Source of the DNA: Candidatus Gottesmanbacteria bacterium GW2011_GWA2_43_14
Lineage (GTDB): Bacteria; Patescibacteriota; Microgenomatia; 2-02-FULL-39-11
Direction: 5' to 3'
DNA length: 39,036 bases
NCBI GenBank assembly: GCA_000999095.1
Contig: LCFP01000002.1
Span: 133,736-172,771 of the forward strand
Under the pieces are notes generated by a model. That model made no database searches, was not told the origin of the DNA, and worked only from the letters and a program-made list of their open reading frames with translations. The position numbers and the translations under genes are program-made. This document shows, piece after piece, positions 17,060 through 26,006 of this stretch (positions are counted from its first letter, which is position 1; the number at the start of each line of letters is the position of its first letter).

Positions 17060-18503
17060 GCTTACAGTTTAGAAACCTGGTGTCCTCGCCGACTGTATAT
17101 TCCCTGATATCAGTACATAAAAAAGAAGGGGGAATGGTCAGATTCTTGCCGCTTCCTTTAAAATCAAAATACCATAATCTGAAATTTTTCCGGTCGGCTG
17201 TCGCATGGATGATCTGATTTAATTCATGATTATCTTTTGGGATCACCATATCAGGTGTATTATTACCCTCCAGTTCCAGGTAATACCGTAATGTTCTGAA
17301 AAAGTGCCGGTTATTGCCGGCGTCGATAAAAAAATTCAGTTCTGAAGTATGCATTTCCTCATATTCCGTGATTATATGAGCCGATTTCTTCCAATTGAAA
17401 TCATCGACTCCGAGCTTGCCAAGACCCGGTAAACCGGAAAGACCTGCCAGGAGATAAACAACAATTACAGGAACCGCCCAAAGTTTGCGGCTGTAATATA
17501 CAAAATAAGCCAGGCCGAACAACAGTCCCAGACCGGATACAAAAAAATGGCGGGAAATCAGGACCGGTTGTTGAAAAAGGCTGTATGCATACGCCGTTGC
17601 CAGGGGAAAAGTAATTGAAATCAGTATAAAAATGACAAATGATTTGTTTATCCGGGATTTTAAGGAAAAACCGGCATAAATACCCGATATGCTTGCCGTC
17701 AGTAACAGCAAGGTTTTCAGGTCGAACGAGTATGAAATTCTGATGAAATCGTTCAAACTTTTCAGCAGCAGATTTCCGGAAGGCAACCACGATATCAAGG
17801 TAAGTGCTTCCGGTAATTTTGGCACGTAATAAATACCCCAAGCCACCACAACTGCCGAGGAAAAAATCAGGGAGAATAAATGGAATCTGCGGGCTTTAAA
17901 ATAGTTATTGATTTTACGGTATGTAAGGAAATAAACGGATAATTCAAAAATAATCAGACTGAAAATAAGCCAGACAAAACCGTAATCGCTGAACATTCCG
18001 GCCAACATCAAAATAATCAAAATAACGGCCGAATACAAATTTTCGGTCCGGAAGAAATAATAATATACAGTCAGCAGGGCCAACATGACGGCCAGGGCAT
18101 AAGTATTGGCCTGCCAGGAGAATGAAATCAGATAATTGGAAAAAGCAAAAATTGATAAGAGTATCAGACCGAATACACGGTTTTTCAGCCTGCAGCCGAT
18201 AATATATGAAACATAAAGAGTTACCCCTGAAAATAAAAGAGAGGGCAGGCGGAGAAATATTTCGCTGCTGCCCAGCATCTGCCAAAAATGCAAAAAGAGC
18301 AGATATAACGGGGGATGGGACACATTCCAATGCTGCAAAAGGAGCAAATCCGTGACATTGTAACGGCTGGTAAAAAACATAGCTGCTTCATCAAGCCAAA
18401 AAGAAAAAGCAGCCGCTGCGGCAACTCTGATCAGCAGCCCAACCAGAAAAACTGTACATATTGCAGTTTTTGTAATGAGAGTTTGCTTGTCAGCCTTGTT
18501 CAT
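17037..18503 (-). CDS. GT39-like membrane glycosyltransferase, subfamily B (copy 2)
   Basis: 488 residues. FWLDEA (35-40, Asp38-Glu39) and HWNVSHPPLY (58-67) mark the first outer loop of a PMT/ArnT-like GT-C enzyme; both Pro and the His are kept. About 11 membrane segments follow, then a soluble tail with two Cys 16 residues apart near the end. It is clearly the closest relative in the window of the gene at 11661. It is the last gene of the 12-gene minus-strand operon; its start lies 14 bases inside the end of the preceding gene. It should transfer a polyprenyl-phosphate-linked sugar outside the membrane; which sugar is unknown. Confidence 0.84.
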   Translation of the reverse strand: MNKADKQTLITKTAICTVFLVGLLIRVAAAAAFSFWLDEAAMFFTSRYNVTDLLLLQHWNVSHPPLYLLFLHFWQMLGSSEIFLRLPSLLFSGVTLYVSYIIGCRLKNRVFGLILLSIFAFSNYLISFSWQANTYALAVMLALLTVYYYFFRTENLYSAVILIILMLAGMFSDYGFVWLIFSLIIFELSVYFLTYRKINNYFKARRFHLFSLIFSSAVVVAWGIYYVPKLPEALTLISWLPSGNLLLKSLNDFIRISYSFDLKTLLLLTASISGIYAGFSLKSRINKSFVIFILISITFPLATAYAYSLFQQPVLISRHFFVSGLGLLFGLAYFVYYSRKLWAVPVIVVYLLAGLSGLPGLGKLGVDDFNWKKSAHIITEYEEMHTSELNFFIDAGNNRHFFRTLRYYLELEGNNTPDMVIPKDNHELNQIIHATADRKNFRLWYFDFKGSGKNLTIPPSFLCTDIREYTVGEDTRFLNCKLTLVNSP

Positions 18504-20178
18504 TTAGACTTATGACTTGCCAGCGGTTATCCTGGTAAACAGGCTCGTCTAACATGTTTAAGAGATCACCGGAGATATAATAAATATTGTCCCTATCCTC
18601 ATTCAGTTCACGGTCGACAATCAGGTAATCCAAACCCAGTTCCCGGACTTTTGCCTGCCAATTGTCACTGAACAGATCCGCTGACAATTCCTGTTTAAGC
18701 CTGGTATACTTTTGTGTTTCAAAGCCGGTGTAGCCATTGACCATCCGGAAGCGGTTTTGTGGAATAAAACTCAGATATTTGGCTGTATAGCCGTCATTGC
18801 CTTTGGGGGGGAATGGCAAAAACAGGACTTTTTTACCCTGCAAATCAAAATTTATTTTTGAGGAAGTCCGCCGGCTGAACGTATACGGTTTATTCCAGTA
18901 TTCCGCCAGCAATAAAAAGAAGATTAAGAACATGACTATTTTTTTATGGCTGCCTGCCGGTTTCCGGAAATAATTGTCGATAACCTGAATTGCAGGAATG
19001 ATCAGCATCAGTACTCCTGCTAAAAAGATCCTGCCTGGGGTTCTGGAAGAGGCCAAAAACGGCAGCAATTGCTGAAGATAATAATAGGGAAGTCTGAATC
19101 CGTTACCGTCCCAAAAAGGACCTAAAGACAACAGGATGGCCATAAAACCCGTTGCCGCCAGGATTTTAAATATATACCTGTTTTTACCGGGCTTTCGCCA
19201 CTGAAAAAGATATACAAACAGTAAAAAAGTAAACAGGAAACCCGGAAACTGGGTATGTTCTGCAAAATTAAATGAACCTCTTAACTCCTGAGGTGAGCGG
19301 ACGGAAGAGATTGATTTGTAGACATTTCCCAAAAGCCAATTCTGGGGTATACCGTATACATAGTCGCTGATACGTGAAGAATTATGGGCGGTTTCCGACA
19401 GGGACCGCTGTATCTTTTCCGCCCGCAAATACTTTAAATAAGGCGAGTAGAGCAGGAAAACCGGCAACAACAAAATAAATACCGGGGGCAGCGAGCTGAA
19501 GATTTTAGTCATATAATGCATATTTTTTCCGGAAAAGGGAAGGCGGATCATAAACATAATAATCAGCAGAATCATCAGAAAGACTGTTAGCTGGATATTG
19601 GTCAGCAAATTCAGGACGAGCAAAAGACCGAATGCCAGGGAGGATTTAAGGGAAGGTTTTTCGATAAATTTCAGGAAAAAAACCAATGCCGGCGGAATAA
19701 AAAAAAGGCTCAGATATTCCAGATGGCCGTTAAAAAAACGGGTCATAACCGGCGGGGAAAAAGTAAAGATTATGGCTCCTGCTAAAGCGGCTATTTTTGT
19801 TTTGGAAAAGAATTTCAACGAAAAATATGAGGAAATGAAATTCAGGACAAATGCCGTAACGGTCAGAAATTCAGTCGCCACAATATGGTTTCCGGTCAGT
19901 ATATAAGCGGGAGCATACAAAAAAAGCGAAGGAACCAGCATCATTTCAACCTGGGCTAAAGAACCGGGAAAAGGGTAAAACTGCCCGGTATCGTAAAATT
20001 CATCCTTATTGAATATTTTTCCGCTCAGGAGGGAATCGCTGACATACCAGGCTGTATAGCTGTTTACCTCGAGGTCAACACGGCCCAGGTAATAATTCAT
20101 TGAGGGAAAAATAAAAAGTGAAGTCAGTATCAAACCCAGGCTATAAATTAATACTATCTCCAGTTTAAGTCCTGACAT
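18490..20178 (-). CDS. Large GT-C-like polytopic membrane protein
   Basis: 562 residues from ATG 20178. A longer frame to 20283 would overlap the aminotransferase gene and begins with a non-membrane sequence; an AAGGA site eight bases before 20178 settles the start. About 12 membrane segments. The first outer loop has RVDLEVNSYTAWY and then QFYPFPGSLAQ (66-76); a later loop has FNGHLEY. A C-terminal outer domain of about 120 residues ends the protein. The plan resembles uncharacterised PMT-like bacterial membrane proteins rather than classical GT39, so a GT-C role is inferred. It sits between the aminotransferase and a GT39-like gene and may use the sugar made by the operon. Confidence 0.6.
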   Translation of the reverse strand: MSGLKLEIVLIYSLGLILTSLFIFPSMNYYLGRVDLEVNSYTAWYVSDSLLSGKIFNKDEFYDTGQFYPFPGSLAQVEMMLVPSLFLYAPAYILTGNHIVATEFLTVTAFVLNFISSYFSLKFFSKTKIAALAGAIIFTFSPPVMTRFFNGHLEYLSLFFIPPALVFFLKFIEKPSLKSSLAFGLLLVLNLLTNIQLTVFLMILLIIMFMIRLPFSGKNMHYMTKIFSSLPPVFILLLPVFLLYSPYLKYLRAEKIQRSLSETAHNSSRISDYVYGIPQNWLLGNVYKSISSVRSPQELRGSFNFAEHTQFPGFLFTFLLFVYLFQWRKPGKNRYIFKILAATGFMAILLSLGPFWDGNGFRLPYYYLQQLLPFLASSRTPGRIFLAGVLMLIIPAIQVIDNYFRKPAGSHKKIVMFLIFFLLLAEYWNKPYTFSRRTSSKINFDLQGKKVLFLPFPPKGNDGYTAKYLSFIPQNRFRMVNGYTGFETQKYTRLKQELSADLFSDNWQAKVRELGLDYLIVDRELNEDRDNIYYISGDLLNMLDEPVYQDNRWQVISLNEQG

Positions 20179-20186
20179 GAACGTTG

Positions 20187-20191
20187 TCCTT
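20187..20191 (-). promoter_or_regulatory. Shine-Dalgarno site fixing the start at 20178
   Basis: AAGGA on the minus strand, eight bases before ATG 20178. It overlaps the TAA stop of the upstream aminotransferase gene, so translation is likely coupled. It is one of very few clear ribosome sites in the window. Confidence 0.55.
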
Positions 20192-21395
20192 ACTTCCTGC
20201 TTTTTTCTATCAGTCGGGCAATTCTGTCGACATTCTGCTCCGTAAGCCGGGTTGAGGATGGCAGGTATAAACCGTCCCGGCATAACTTTTCTGCTACCGG
20301 GAAACGCTCATTTCTATACACCCGGTAATAAACCGGTTGCAGGTGAATGGGAACAAAAAAAGAGCGCGTCTCGATGCCATTTTGGGCTAAATAGCGCCTG
20401 AGCTTGTTCCTGTTTATGCCGAATCTCCGGCGGTCAATCAAAACGGCATTCATCCAATGGCTATGGACGGTTTTTAGCGGAACCGACTGAAAGCCCACAC
20501 CGGGAATTTTTTCCAGCTTTTCCTTATACCAGCCGGCAATCTGCTGTTTTTTGCCGAAAAAATAATCGAACCGTTCGGTCTGGCCGACTCCGACTGCTGC
20601 CTGAAGATTGGTCATCCTGTAACCGAAACCGATCATTTTGTGCCAGAAATGGCGTTCAGGCGAAAAGGCGCTGTTTACCAGTGTTCTGCTACGTTCGTTC
20701 AAACGATAATTATTTGTGGTAACCATGCCCCCTTCGCCCGTGGTTATCAATTTGTTGGCGTACAGGGAAAAGGCGCCTACATCTCCGATACTTCCTGCTT
20801 TCTGCCCGTGGTATCGAGCACCGTGCGCCTCGGCCGCATCCTCAATTACCCACAGCTTATATTTTTTGGCGAGGGACAGGATTTCGGACATGTCAGCGGG
20901 TAAGCCATAGACATGAACGGCTATTATGGCTTTTGTTTTTTCGCTAATTTTCTCTTCAATTCTGCTTCCGTCGATATTCCAGGTCCGGGCATCAGCATCG
21001 ACCAGTACGGCTTTGGCCCCGCAATAACTGACAGGGTTTATGGAGGCAATCATGGTAAAAGCGGGAACAATCACTTCATCACCCGGCCCGATGCCGCAGG
21101 CGGCCAGGGCAGTGTGCAGGGCGGATGTGCCGCTGTTTACGGCAACGGCATATTTTGTCCCCGATACTTTTTCGGCAAACTTCCGCTCAAAAAGACCGAC
21201 ATACTCTCCGGTCGAAGAAATCCAGGATGATTTTATAGCTTTGAGCAGATATTCTTTTTCATTGCCTGATATGTCTGGTTCACAGACCGGGATGATGTCT
21301 GTGCCTTTTAAGGCTGTTTCCCGCTCAGGCAGGTAGGCGGCAATTTTTTTAAGTTCGCCCGGGGGAATTGATTTTTCTTTTAATATTTGTTTCAT
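20190..21395 (-). CDS. DegT/DnrJ/EryC1 aminotransferase, perosamine synthase-like
   Basis: 401 residues, PLP-dependent fold type I. The cofactor lysine is Lys215 in SLYANKLITTGEGG; Asp186 and His191 in IEDAAEAHGA bind the pyridine ring; NSGTSALH (87-94) holds the phosphate. The HVYGLPADM and TTGEGGM motifs fit GDP-perosamine synthases, which aminate C4 of GDP-4-keto-6-deoxymannose. An N-terminal extension of about 30 residues precedes the usual start of the domain. It lies in one operon with a Gmd-like dehydratase and a sugar C-methyltransferase, which supports amination of a 4-keto sugar nucleotide. The start overlaps the stop of the downstream-numbered GT2 gene as ATGA. Exact substrate is inferred. 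Confidence 0.87.
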   Translation of the reverse strand: MKQILKEKSIPPGELKKIAAYLPERETALKGTDIIPVCEPDISGNEKEYLLKAIKSSWISSTGEYVGLFERKFAEKVSGTKYAVAVNSGTSALHTALAACGIGPGDEVIVPAFTMIASINPVSYCGAKAVLVDADARTWNIDGSRIEEKISEKTKAIIAVHVYGLPADMSEILSLAKKYKLWVIEDAAEAHGARYHGQKAGSIGDVGAFSLYANKLITTGEGGMVTTNNYRLNERSRTLVNSAFSPERHFWHKMIGFGYRMTNLQAAVGVGQTERFDYFFGKKQQIAGWYKEKLEKIPGVGFQSVPLKTVHSHWMNAVLIDRRRFGINRNKLRRYLAQNGIETRSFFVPIHLQPVYYRVYRNERFPVAEKLCRDGLYLPSSTRLTEQNVDRIARLIEKSRK

Positions 21396-22087
21396 GCAAG
21401 TCTTAATTTAAGAGCAGTCAAAAGATAATCAGCCGTCATCAGCCACAATTTGGATTTGCTTCGGCCGTATATACGGTCGGCAAAATATCCGGGTAATTCA
21501 TATAATAGCAGGCCTCTTTTCTGTGCATAATATATCAAACGGATAAAATAATCACCGTAACCGTAATATATTTTATCGATGGGTAATTTCAGAAGTGTCT
21601 CCCTTTTGACCGCGTAAAATCCGCTGGTCAGATCACATACCTTGGATTTTAAAATAATTTTCAGGAAAAAATTCATTAAGTAGCTTGTCAGATAGCGGAA
21701 TCTGTTTTGCATACCGCCTCCTTTCACAAAACGTGAACTGATAACCAAATCATATCTAGACAAAAAATTCAACAGTTCGGGTATTTCGTCTGGCTTATGG
21801 TTGCCGTCTGCATCCATACCGATAATTATTTTGCCGCGTGCTTTTTCGATGCCCAGAAGCACTGATTTTCCCAGGGAAGGGTCTTGTCTGCGGTTAATCA
21901 GGTGTATTTTGGAATTGCCGGAATATTTTTTTTTAACTTCGGCTCCTGTTCCGTCAGGACTGTTGTCATCAACAATTATAATTTCGTGGGAAGGCGGGAT
22001 TACCCCCTGTATTTTTTCTATCAGTCTGACGATATTTTTCTTTTCATTGAAAGTGGGAATTATGACCGAAAGCCTGATTTTATTCAT
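21392..22087 (-). CDS. Polyprenol-phosphate sugar synthase-like GT2 (Dpm1 type)
   Basis: 231 residues, a single GT-A domain without C-terminal membrane segments. VIIPTFNE (8-15), VDDNSPDGTG (39-48), MDADGNH (91-97, metal-binding Asp92 and Asp94), SRFVKGGG (118-125) and DLTSGFYAVKR (152-162) follow the dolichol-phosphate mannose synthase pattern. It should load mannose or another hexose from an NDP-sugar onto polyprenyl phosphate at the inner face. It is the only such donor enzyme seen among about nine GT-C-type proteins, so it may supply several of them. It overlaps the Gmd-like gene by eight bases and the aminotransferase gene by four. The sugar could differ from mannose. Confidence 0.86.
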   Translation of the reverse strand: MNKIRLSVIIPTFNEKKNIVRLIEKIQGVIPPSHEIIIVDDNSPDGTGAEVKKKYSGNSKIHLINRRQDPSLGKSVLLGIEKARGKIIIGMDADGNHKPDEIPELLNFLSRYDLVISSRFVKGGGMQNRFRYLTSYLMNFFLKIILKSKVCDLTSGFYAVKRETLLKLPIDKIYYGYGDYFIRLIYYAQKRGLLLYELPGYFADRIYGRSKSKLWLMTADYLLTALKLRLA

Positions 22088-23036
22088 TATTTAATTCGTC
22101 TTCGACCAATAGCCTGACCAGTGCTTTGAAACGGACCGCAGGTGTAAACCCGAAAGCCTTCTTAGCTTTGGAGATATCGGCAATCAAGGGACTGGTTTTC
22201 CCGGGACGGACCAGTTTTTTATCAAAAGTGACGTACTTGCCTGCGTCCAGGCCGACCAAACGGAAAGTTTCCTCCGTAAACTCCCTGACCGTATGTGCCT
22301 CACCTGTCCCGATCACAAAATCATCCGCCCGGGGCAACTGCATGATCTGCCAGATGGCTGCCACATAATCGCCGGCGAAACCGAAGTCAATCGGCGTGTC
22401 AACTTCACCCAGAACCAGTGATTTCTGCAAGCCTTTTGAAATATTAACGGCTGCTTTGACGATCTTGCGGCTGACATAAGAATCGGTCCGCCTTGAAGAT
22501 TCATGATTGTATAAAATGGCACAGGCGGCAAACATCCCGTGAACGTCGCGGTAATATCGTGACAGCATCCAGGCGTAGACCTTGGCTGCAGCATACGGGC
22601 TTTGCGGCCGCAGAGGCGTTTCTTCATTTTGCGGACATATATTTGTTTTGCCGAACATGTTTGACGTCAGGGGCTGGAAAAAACGGATTTTACCGTTTAT
22701 CTGCCGGATTATTTCCAGTATCCGGCCGACCGCTGCGCCCGTGATATCTGAGGCATAATCAACGGCATGGTAACTCCATCCCGCATGATCCTGGTCAGCT
22801 TCGTTATAGATTTCGTCCGGCCGGCTGTCTTTGATTATCCGATAAAGCGACGTCGCATCGGAAAGATCCCCTGACTGGACTTGGATTTTATCCAGGATAT
22901 GTTCGATATTTACGGTGTTGCCGGTTGACGATCGGCGGACAAGTCCGTGGACCTGGTAACCTTTTGACAATAAAAGTTCCGCCAGGAAACTGCCGTCCTG
23001 TCCGGTAACCCCCAGGATTAAAGCTTTTTTTTTCAT
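22080..23036 (-). CDS. GDP-mannose 4,6-dehydratase-like SDR with altered active site
   Basis: 318 residues, extended SDR. The NAD(P) loop is GVTGQDGSFLAE (9-20); SGDLSD, PDEIYN and the NHESSRR...YVSRKI stretch (177-193) are typical of GDP-mannose 4,6-dehydratases (Gmd). Tyr148-x3-Lys152 is intact in SPYAAAKVYA. The TSE catalytic triplet of Gmd reads TSN here (Thr124, Ser125, Asn126), so the general acid/base Glu is missing; the codon is a clear AAC. The region DQDHAGWSY (81-89) also departs from the usual AQSHVAVSF. It may be a distinct subfamily with changed chemistry or substrate. It sits between a sugar C-methyltransferase (ATGA overlap) and a Dpm1-like gene. Family call is firm; the exact reaction is open. 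Confidence 0.78.
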   Translation of the reverse strand: MKKKALILGVTGQDGSFLAELLLSKGYQVHGLVRRSSTGNTVNIEHILDKIQVQSGDLSDATSLYRIIKDSRPDEIYNEADQDHAGWSYHAVDYASDITGAAVGRILEIIRQINGKIRFFQPLTSNMFGKTNICPQNEETPLRPQSPYAAAKVYAWMLSRYYRDVHGMFAACAILYNHESSRRTDSYVSRKIVKAAVNISKGLQKSLVLGEVDTPIDFGFAGDYVAAIWQIMQLPRADDFVIGTGEAHTVREFTEETFRLVGLDAGKYVTFDKKLVRPGKTSPLIADISKAKKAFGFTPAVRFKALVRLLVEDELNNE

Positions 23037-24277
23037 GAGACGATTTTAAATTCAGGCAGCGGCAGGATAAATTTTCCCCCTTTATCCAACCACTTTTTCT
23101 CCCTTTTTATAAATTCGGAAATAAAAGAGTAGGGCAGGACCAGAAAATAATCAGGGTCGGCTTTCCTGGCTTTCTCTTCATCAAAAATGGGAATTCGGGT
23201 ACCGATTGTTTCCTTGTGCCATTTTTCCGGGCTGCGGTCCGATGCCCCTTCAATCAATCGGCGGTCCAGCCCGAAAAACTGCAGGATGGTATTGCCCTTG
23301 GTCGAAGCTCCGTATGCCCAGACCCGTTTGCCCTTGGCTGCCTCTTTTTTGATGAAACTGACTGTCTTTTTTTTATTGGCCAAAATCCGTCTGAAAAAAT
23401 CAAGGTGTACTTTCTTTGACTCCAGCTTTTTCTCCTGACTTGAGTATTTATCCAGGCGTCCGGCAGCTCCTGTAAACGGTTTGAATTTGCCGCCTTCCGG
23501 CCTGACAAACAGCCTATAACTGCCTCCGTTTACATTATTGTATTCTATATCTATTATTTCAAAGTTATTTTTTTTGAAGAGGTATTTCAAAGCGGCCAGC
23601 GAATAATATTCCAGATGTTCATGGCAGATGTTACCGACGTCATTGGTATCAATCATGTTTTTCAGACACATCAGCTGGGCGATAAAAACCCCGTCATCCG
23701 CGATGACTGCCGCCGCATCTTTGATGAAAGCATTGGGGTCTTCCATGTCATAAAACATGCCGATGGCCGTAATCACCCTGGCTTTTTTTTTGACCTTTTT
23801 TTTGTATAATTGCGCACTCCAGAAATCACTGACAAAAATATCAACCCCTCTTTCCCCTTCCTTCTTTAAATTTAAGGCCGGTTCAAAGCCGACTTTCACC
23901 AGTCCCGGAAAGGAATAAGATCTTAACAGAGTACCGTCATTGGAACCGATATCAAGTACAATATCTCCGCGCTTTAAATCAACCAGGCGTTCAATCTCCT
24001 CCGTTATGTCACGGAGTGCTTTTTTCATGGTATCGGTCACCCCGGACCGGTACCAGTAATAGCGGGCGTACAAAAGCTCCTGGGGCGCGGTATGCCGCAG
24101 CTGCACCAGGGTACAGTTTTTACACAGTATCATCTCGAGGGGGGCTTTTATTCCCGCTTCATGCGGCTTGACGAAGTTGGAAATGTAAAGTTCTCCTAAA
24201 GAATATAAATACTCGAGCTTTGAGGAACGGCAGACGCGGCAGGTTCTCCTGACCGTAATTTTAACAGAATTTTTCAT
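23033..24277 (-). CDS. NDP-4-keto-sugar C-methyltransferase (TylC3/NovU type)
   Basis: 414 residues with three parts. The N-terminal zinc-binding domain has Cys13/Cys16 and Cys52/Cys55 (CRVC and CKNC). The SAM-binding domain begins with VLDIGSNDGTLL (107-118), the hallmark of this family. The HEHLEYYS motif (219-226) holds the catalytic His. The C-terminal domain starts at VWAYGASTKGN. Members methylate carbon 3 or 5 of an NDP-4-keto-6-deoxy sugar, giving branched sugars. Next to a Gmd-like dehydratase (ATGA overlap) and a 4-keto-sugar aminotransferase, it suggests a GDP-linked branched amino sugar. The start is two bases after the stop of the DUF4330-like gene. Some relatives act on other substrates, so the precise carbon is not known. 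Confidence 0.88.
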   Translation of the reverse strand: MKNSVKITVRRTCRVCRSSKLEYLYSLGELYISNFVKPHEAGIKAPLEMILCKNCTLVQLRHTAPQELLYARYYWYRSGVTDTMKKALRDITEEIERLVDLKRGDIVLDIGSNDGTLLRSYSFPGLVKVGFEPALNLKKEGERGVDIFVSDFWSAQLYKKKVKKKARVITAIGMFYDMEDPNAFIKDAAAVIADDGVFIAQLMCLKNMIDTNDVGNICHEHLEYYSLAALKYLFKKNNFEIIDIEYNNVNGGSYRLFVRPEGGKFKPFTGAAGRLDKYSSQEKKLESKKVHLDFFRRILANKKKTVSFIKKEAAKGKRVWAYGASTKGNTILQFFGLDRRLIEGASDRSPEKWHKETIGTRIPIFDEEKARKADPDYFLVLPYSFISEFIKREKKWLDKGGKFILPLPEFKIVS

Positions 24278-24279
24278 CC

Positions 24280-25041
24280 TTATAATTCTTTCAGGTCAAT
24301 GATGCGGTATGAATTGATGGAGAAATGCGGAAAGGAAACGGAAAAAACTTCATTCAGCCTGATGCTGTTGTCCTGAAAATAAAACTGGCTGTCATTTTGC
24401 GATACTAACAAATCCAGAATGAGAGACAAATCGTAATATTGTTCTTCATATAAAGATAATGTGATTAAATTTTTATCAACTACCCGGGCGATTTCCCTGT
24501 CCCGGCTGTCCTTGAGCACTTCACCGGCAATGATCTTGTCAAAAATAGATTTATCAATAAGTCTGCCGCGCACCGTAATCCGCATATTCTTTTCAATCTT
24601 GGCCTGCGGCTCCTCTCCGACATAACGGACGATGCCGTCCGCCTCAAGACTGTTTAAATTTAACCTGATGGTTGAACCGACTGCCAAAGGTTTATTGCGG
24701 TAAAGATATATGCCTGATTTGTCCCTGGAGGCTTTAACACGCAGATGGACAATTACCTTTTGGCCGTAGTTGATGACTTCAAAAACGTCTTTTCCTACAA
24801 CTGAGGCCGTCTTGCCGCTCAGGGGATTGCCTTCCGTGTCTCCTATTGAGACTGCCTGGCTGTACCAGTAGGGGACGGTATCCTGGGGAATATTGAATGA
24901 GAGGTTCATCGGTCTGATCAGCATCACAGACAGGTAGACATCCTGGCTCCGGGCTTGTTTCCGGAAATAAAGAGAGACAACTGAAACTGCCAGGACTATC
25001 AGAAAAACAAGCAGATACGGACCCAGGATTCGTTTGCGCAT
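24280..25041 (-). CDS. Membrane-anchored DUF4330-like protein (copy 2)
   Basis: 253 residues: an N-terminal membrane segment (about 7-26) and an extracytoplasmic domain. VPYWYSQAVSIGD (56-68) and RVKASRDKSGIYLYRNKPL (101-119) align with VRAVKDRAGLYLFKNKPL of the copy at 1327. No enzyme motif is visible. It sits in the 12-gene operon eight bases after the SGNH gene and two bases before the C-methyltransferase gene, and one gene away from the Wzy-like polymerase. A TATAAT overlaps the upstream stop codon and lies seven bases before this ATG. Function is unknown; recurrent proximity to Wzy-like genes is the main clue. Confidence 0.68.
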   Translation of the reverse strand: MRKRILGPYLLVFLIVLAVSVVSLYFRKQARSQDVYLSVMLIRPMNLSFNIPQDTVPYWYSQAVSIGDTEGNPLSGKTASVVGKDVFEVINYGQKVIVHLRVKASRDKSGIYLYRNKPLAVGSTIRLNLNSLEADGIVRYVGEEPQAKIEKNMRITVRGRLIDKSIFDKIIAGEVLKDSRDREIARVVDKNLITLSLYEEQYYDLSLILDLLVSQNDSQFYFQDNSIRLNEVFSVSFPHFSINSYRIIDLKEL

Positions 25042-25048
25042 GAAAAAT

Positions 25049-25054
25049 ATTATA
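25049..25054 (-). promoter_or_regulatory. Possible internal -10 element
   Basis: TATAAT on the minus strand, overlapping the TAA stop of the SGNH gene and ending seven bases before ATG 25041. If active it would give a nearly leaderless internal transcript. No -35 match is present, so this may be chance. Confidence 0.22.
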
Positions 25055-26006
25055 ACACCGAAGGGGCGCAGAAATAATCCATTATCAATCCGAAGGTCGT
25101 TCCGGCAAGATAGTCGTGTCCTGCTTCATTGGGATGATTATCGGCAAGCCTGCGCCCGTCATTCATCTCCAGTTCCGAAAAGTAGTAAACGTCAGGCTCT
25201 GAGGTTTGCCGGCTGATCAGATCCCTGTATGCCTGTTCTATCCCGGTATAGGATAAAAATAAAGTTTTTCCCAGGTATATCCTGCGGAAATCCGCTAACA
25301 CTTTGGCCTGATAGCTGTTGATATAATCCTTCCAGATTTTTTCACCTTCTGCTATGGCCAGATTTGACGCCACCGGTCCTTTGTCAGGATCAAACTCGGG
25401 GTATCCCAAGTCCCGGTATTTTCTTTTCAGAGGCGTGTAAATTTCGTTGATTTTGGAAAAATTCCAGTTATTGAGCAGCCAGATCACCAAATCGGGCTTG
25501 TATATTTCCCCCTGGCGCCGGAATTTTTCCAGGGCGTATTCCGCGTCATAGCCGGGGACGGCCAAATTTAAAACTTCAAAATTTGAGATCCGGGCGCACT
25601 TCAAACTCTCATTCAGCTTCTTTTCCAGAATTTCGGTCCAGTTGGCGTCACTCTCCACATAAATTCCGTAGGTATGCGAATCTCCCAAAGCGATAATCCG
25701 GAAAGTACCGCTCTTCTTTTCGGGCTCATAATGGCCGGTGTCATGCCAGCCGAGCGCATTTATGGTATTGACCACCTCTTTTCCCAACCAGTCCGGTTTT
25801 TCGGTAACGGTTCTGCCGGGTTTCAAATCATAAAAATTTTTAAGGCGGGATGCGGCAGTCGCCTCCGTCACCATCATGCTGATGTCAGAAGGCAGCGGTT
25901 TTGCTTGTGACCGCTTATCCCGGATCAAGCGGAAAAGATACAGGCAAACAATCAGCATGATTAAAATCAGGGAAAAAAGGGCTGTTTCAAAAATACGCTT
26001 TTTCAT
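25050..26006 (-). CDS. Membrane-anchored SGNH/GDSL hydrolase-fold protein, subfamily A (copy 2)
   Basis: 318 residues from ATG 26006. The frame stays open to 26147, but that would overlap the Wzy-like gene, whereas 26006 gives an ATGA overlap and places a clean membrane anchor (about 9-26) at the N-terminus. Block I is GDSHTYG (108-114, Ser110), block II Gly is in NLAVPGYD, block III is probably NNWNFSKINE, block V is ADNHPNEAGH (His291). Cys137 and Cys313 match the pairs in the relatives at 10689 and 32637. It probably modifies acyl groups on exported glycan. It is directly downstream of the Wzy-like polymerase and upstream of the DUF4330-like gene. Confidence 0.8.
   Translation of the reverse strand: MKKRIFETALFSLILIMLIVCLYLFRLIRDKRSQAKPLPSDISMMVTEATAASRLKNFYDLKPGRTVTEKPDWLGKEVVNTINALGWHDTGHYEPEKKSGTFRIIALGDSHTYGIYVESDANWTEILEKKLNESLKCARISNFEVLNLAVPGYDAEYALEKFRRQGEIYKPDLVIWLLNNWNFSKINEIYTPLKRKYRDLGYPEFDPDKGPVASNLAIAEGEKIWKDYINSYQAKVLADFRRIYLGKTLFLSYTGIEQAYRDLISRQTSEPDVYYFSELEMNDGRRLADNHPNEAGHDYLAGTTFGLIMDYFCAPSVL

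Noticed and set aside
20179..20283. Longer N-terminus for the GT-C-like gene ending at 18490
   Set aside because: It runs into the aminotransferase gene, has no membrane character, and an AAGGA site points to ATG 20178.
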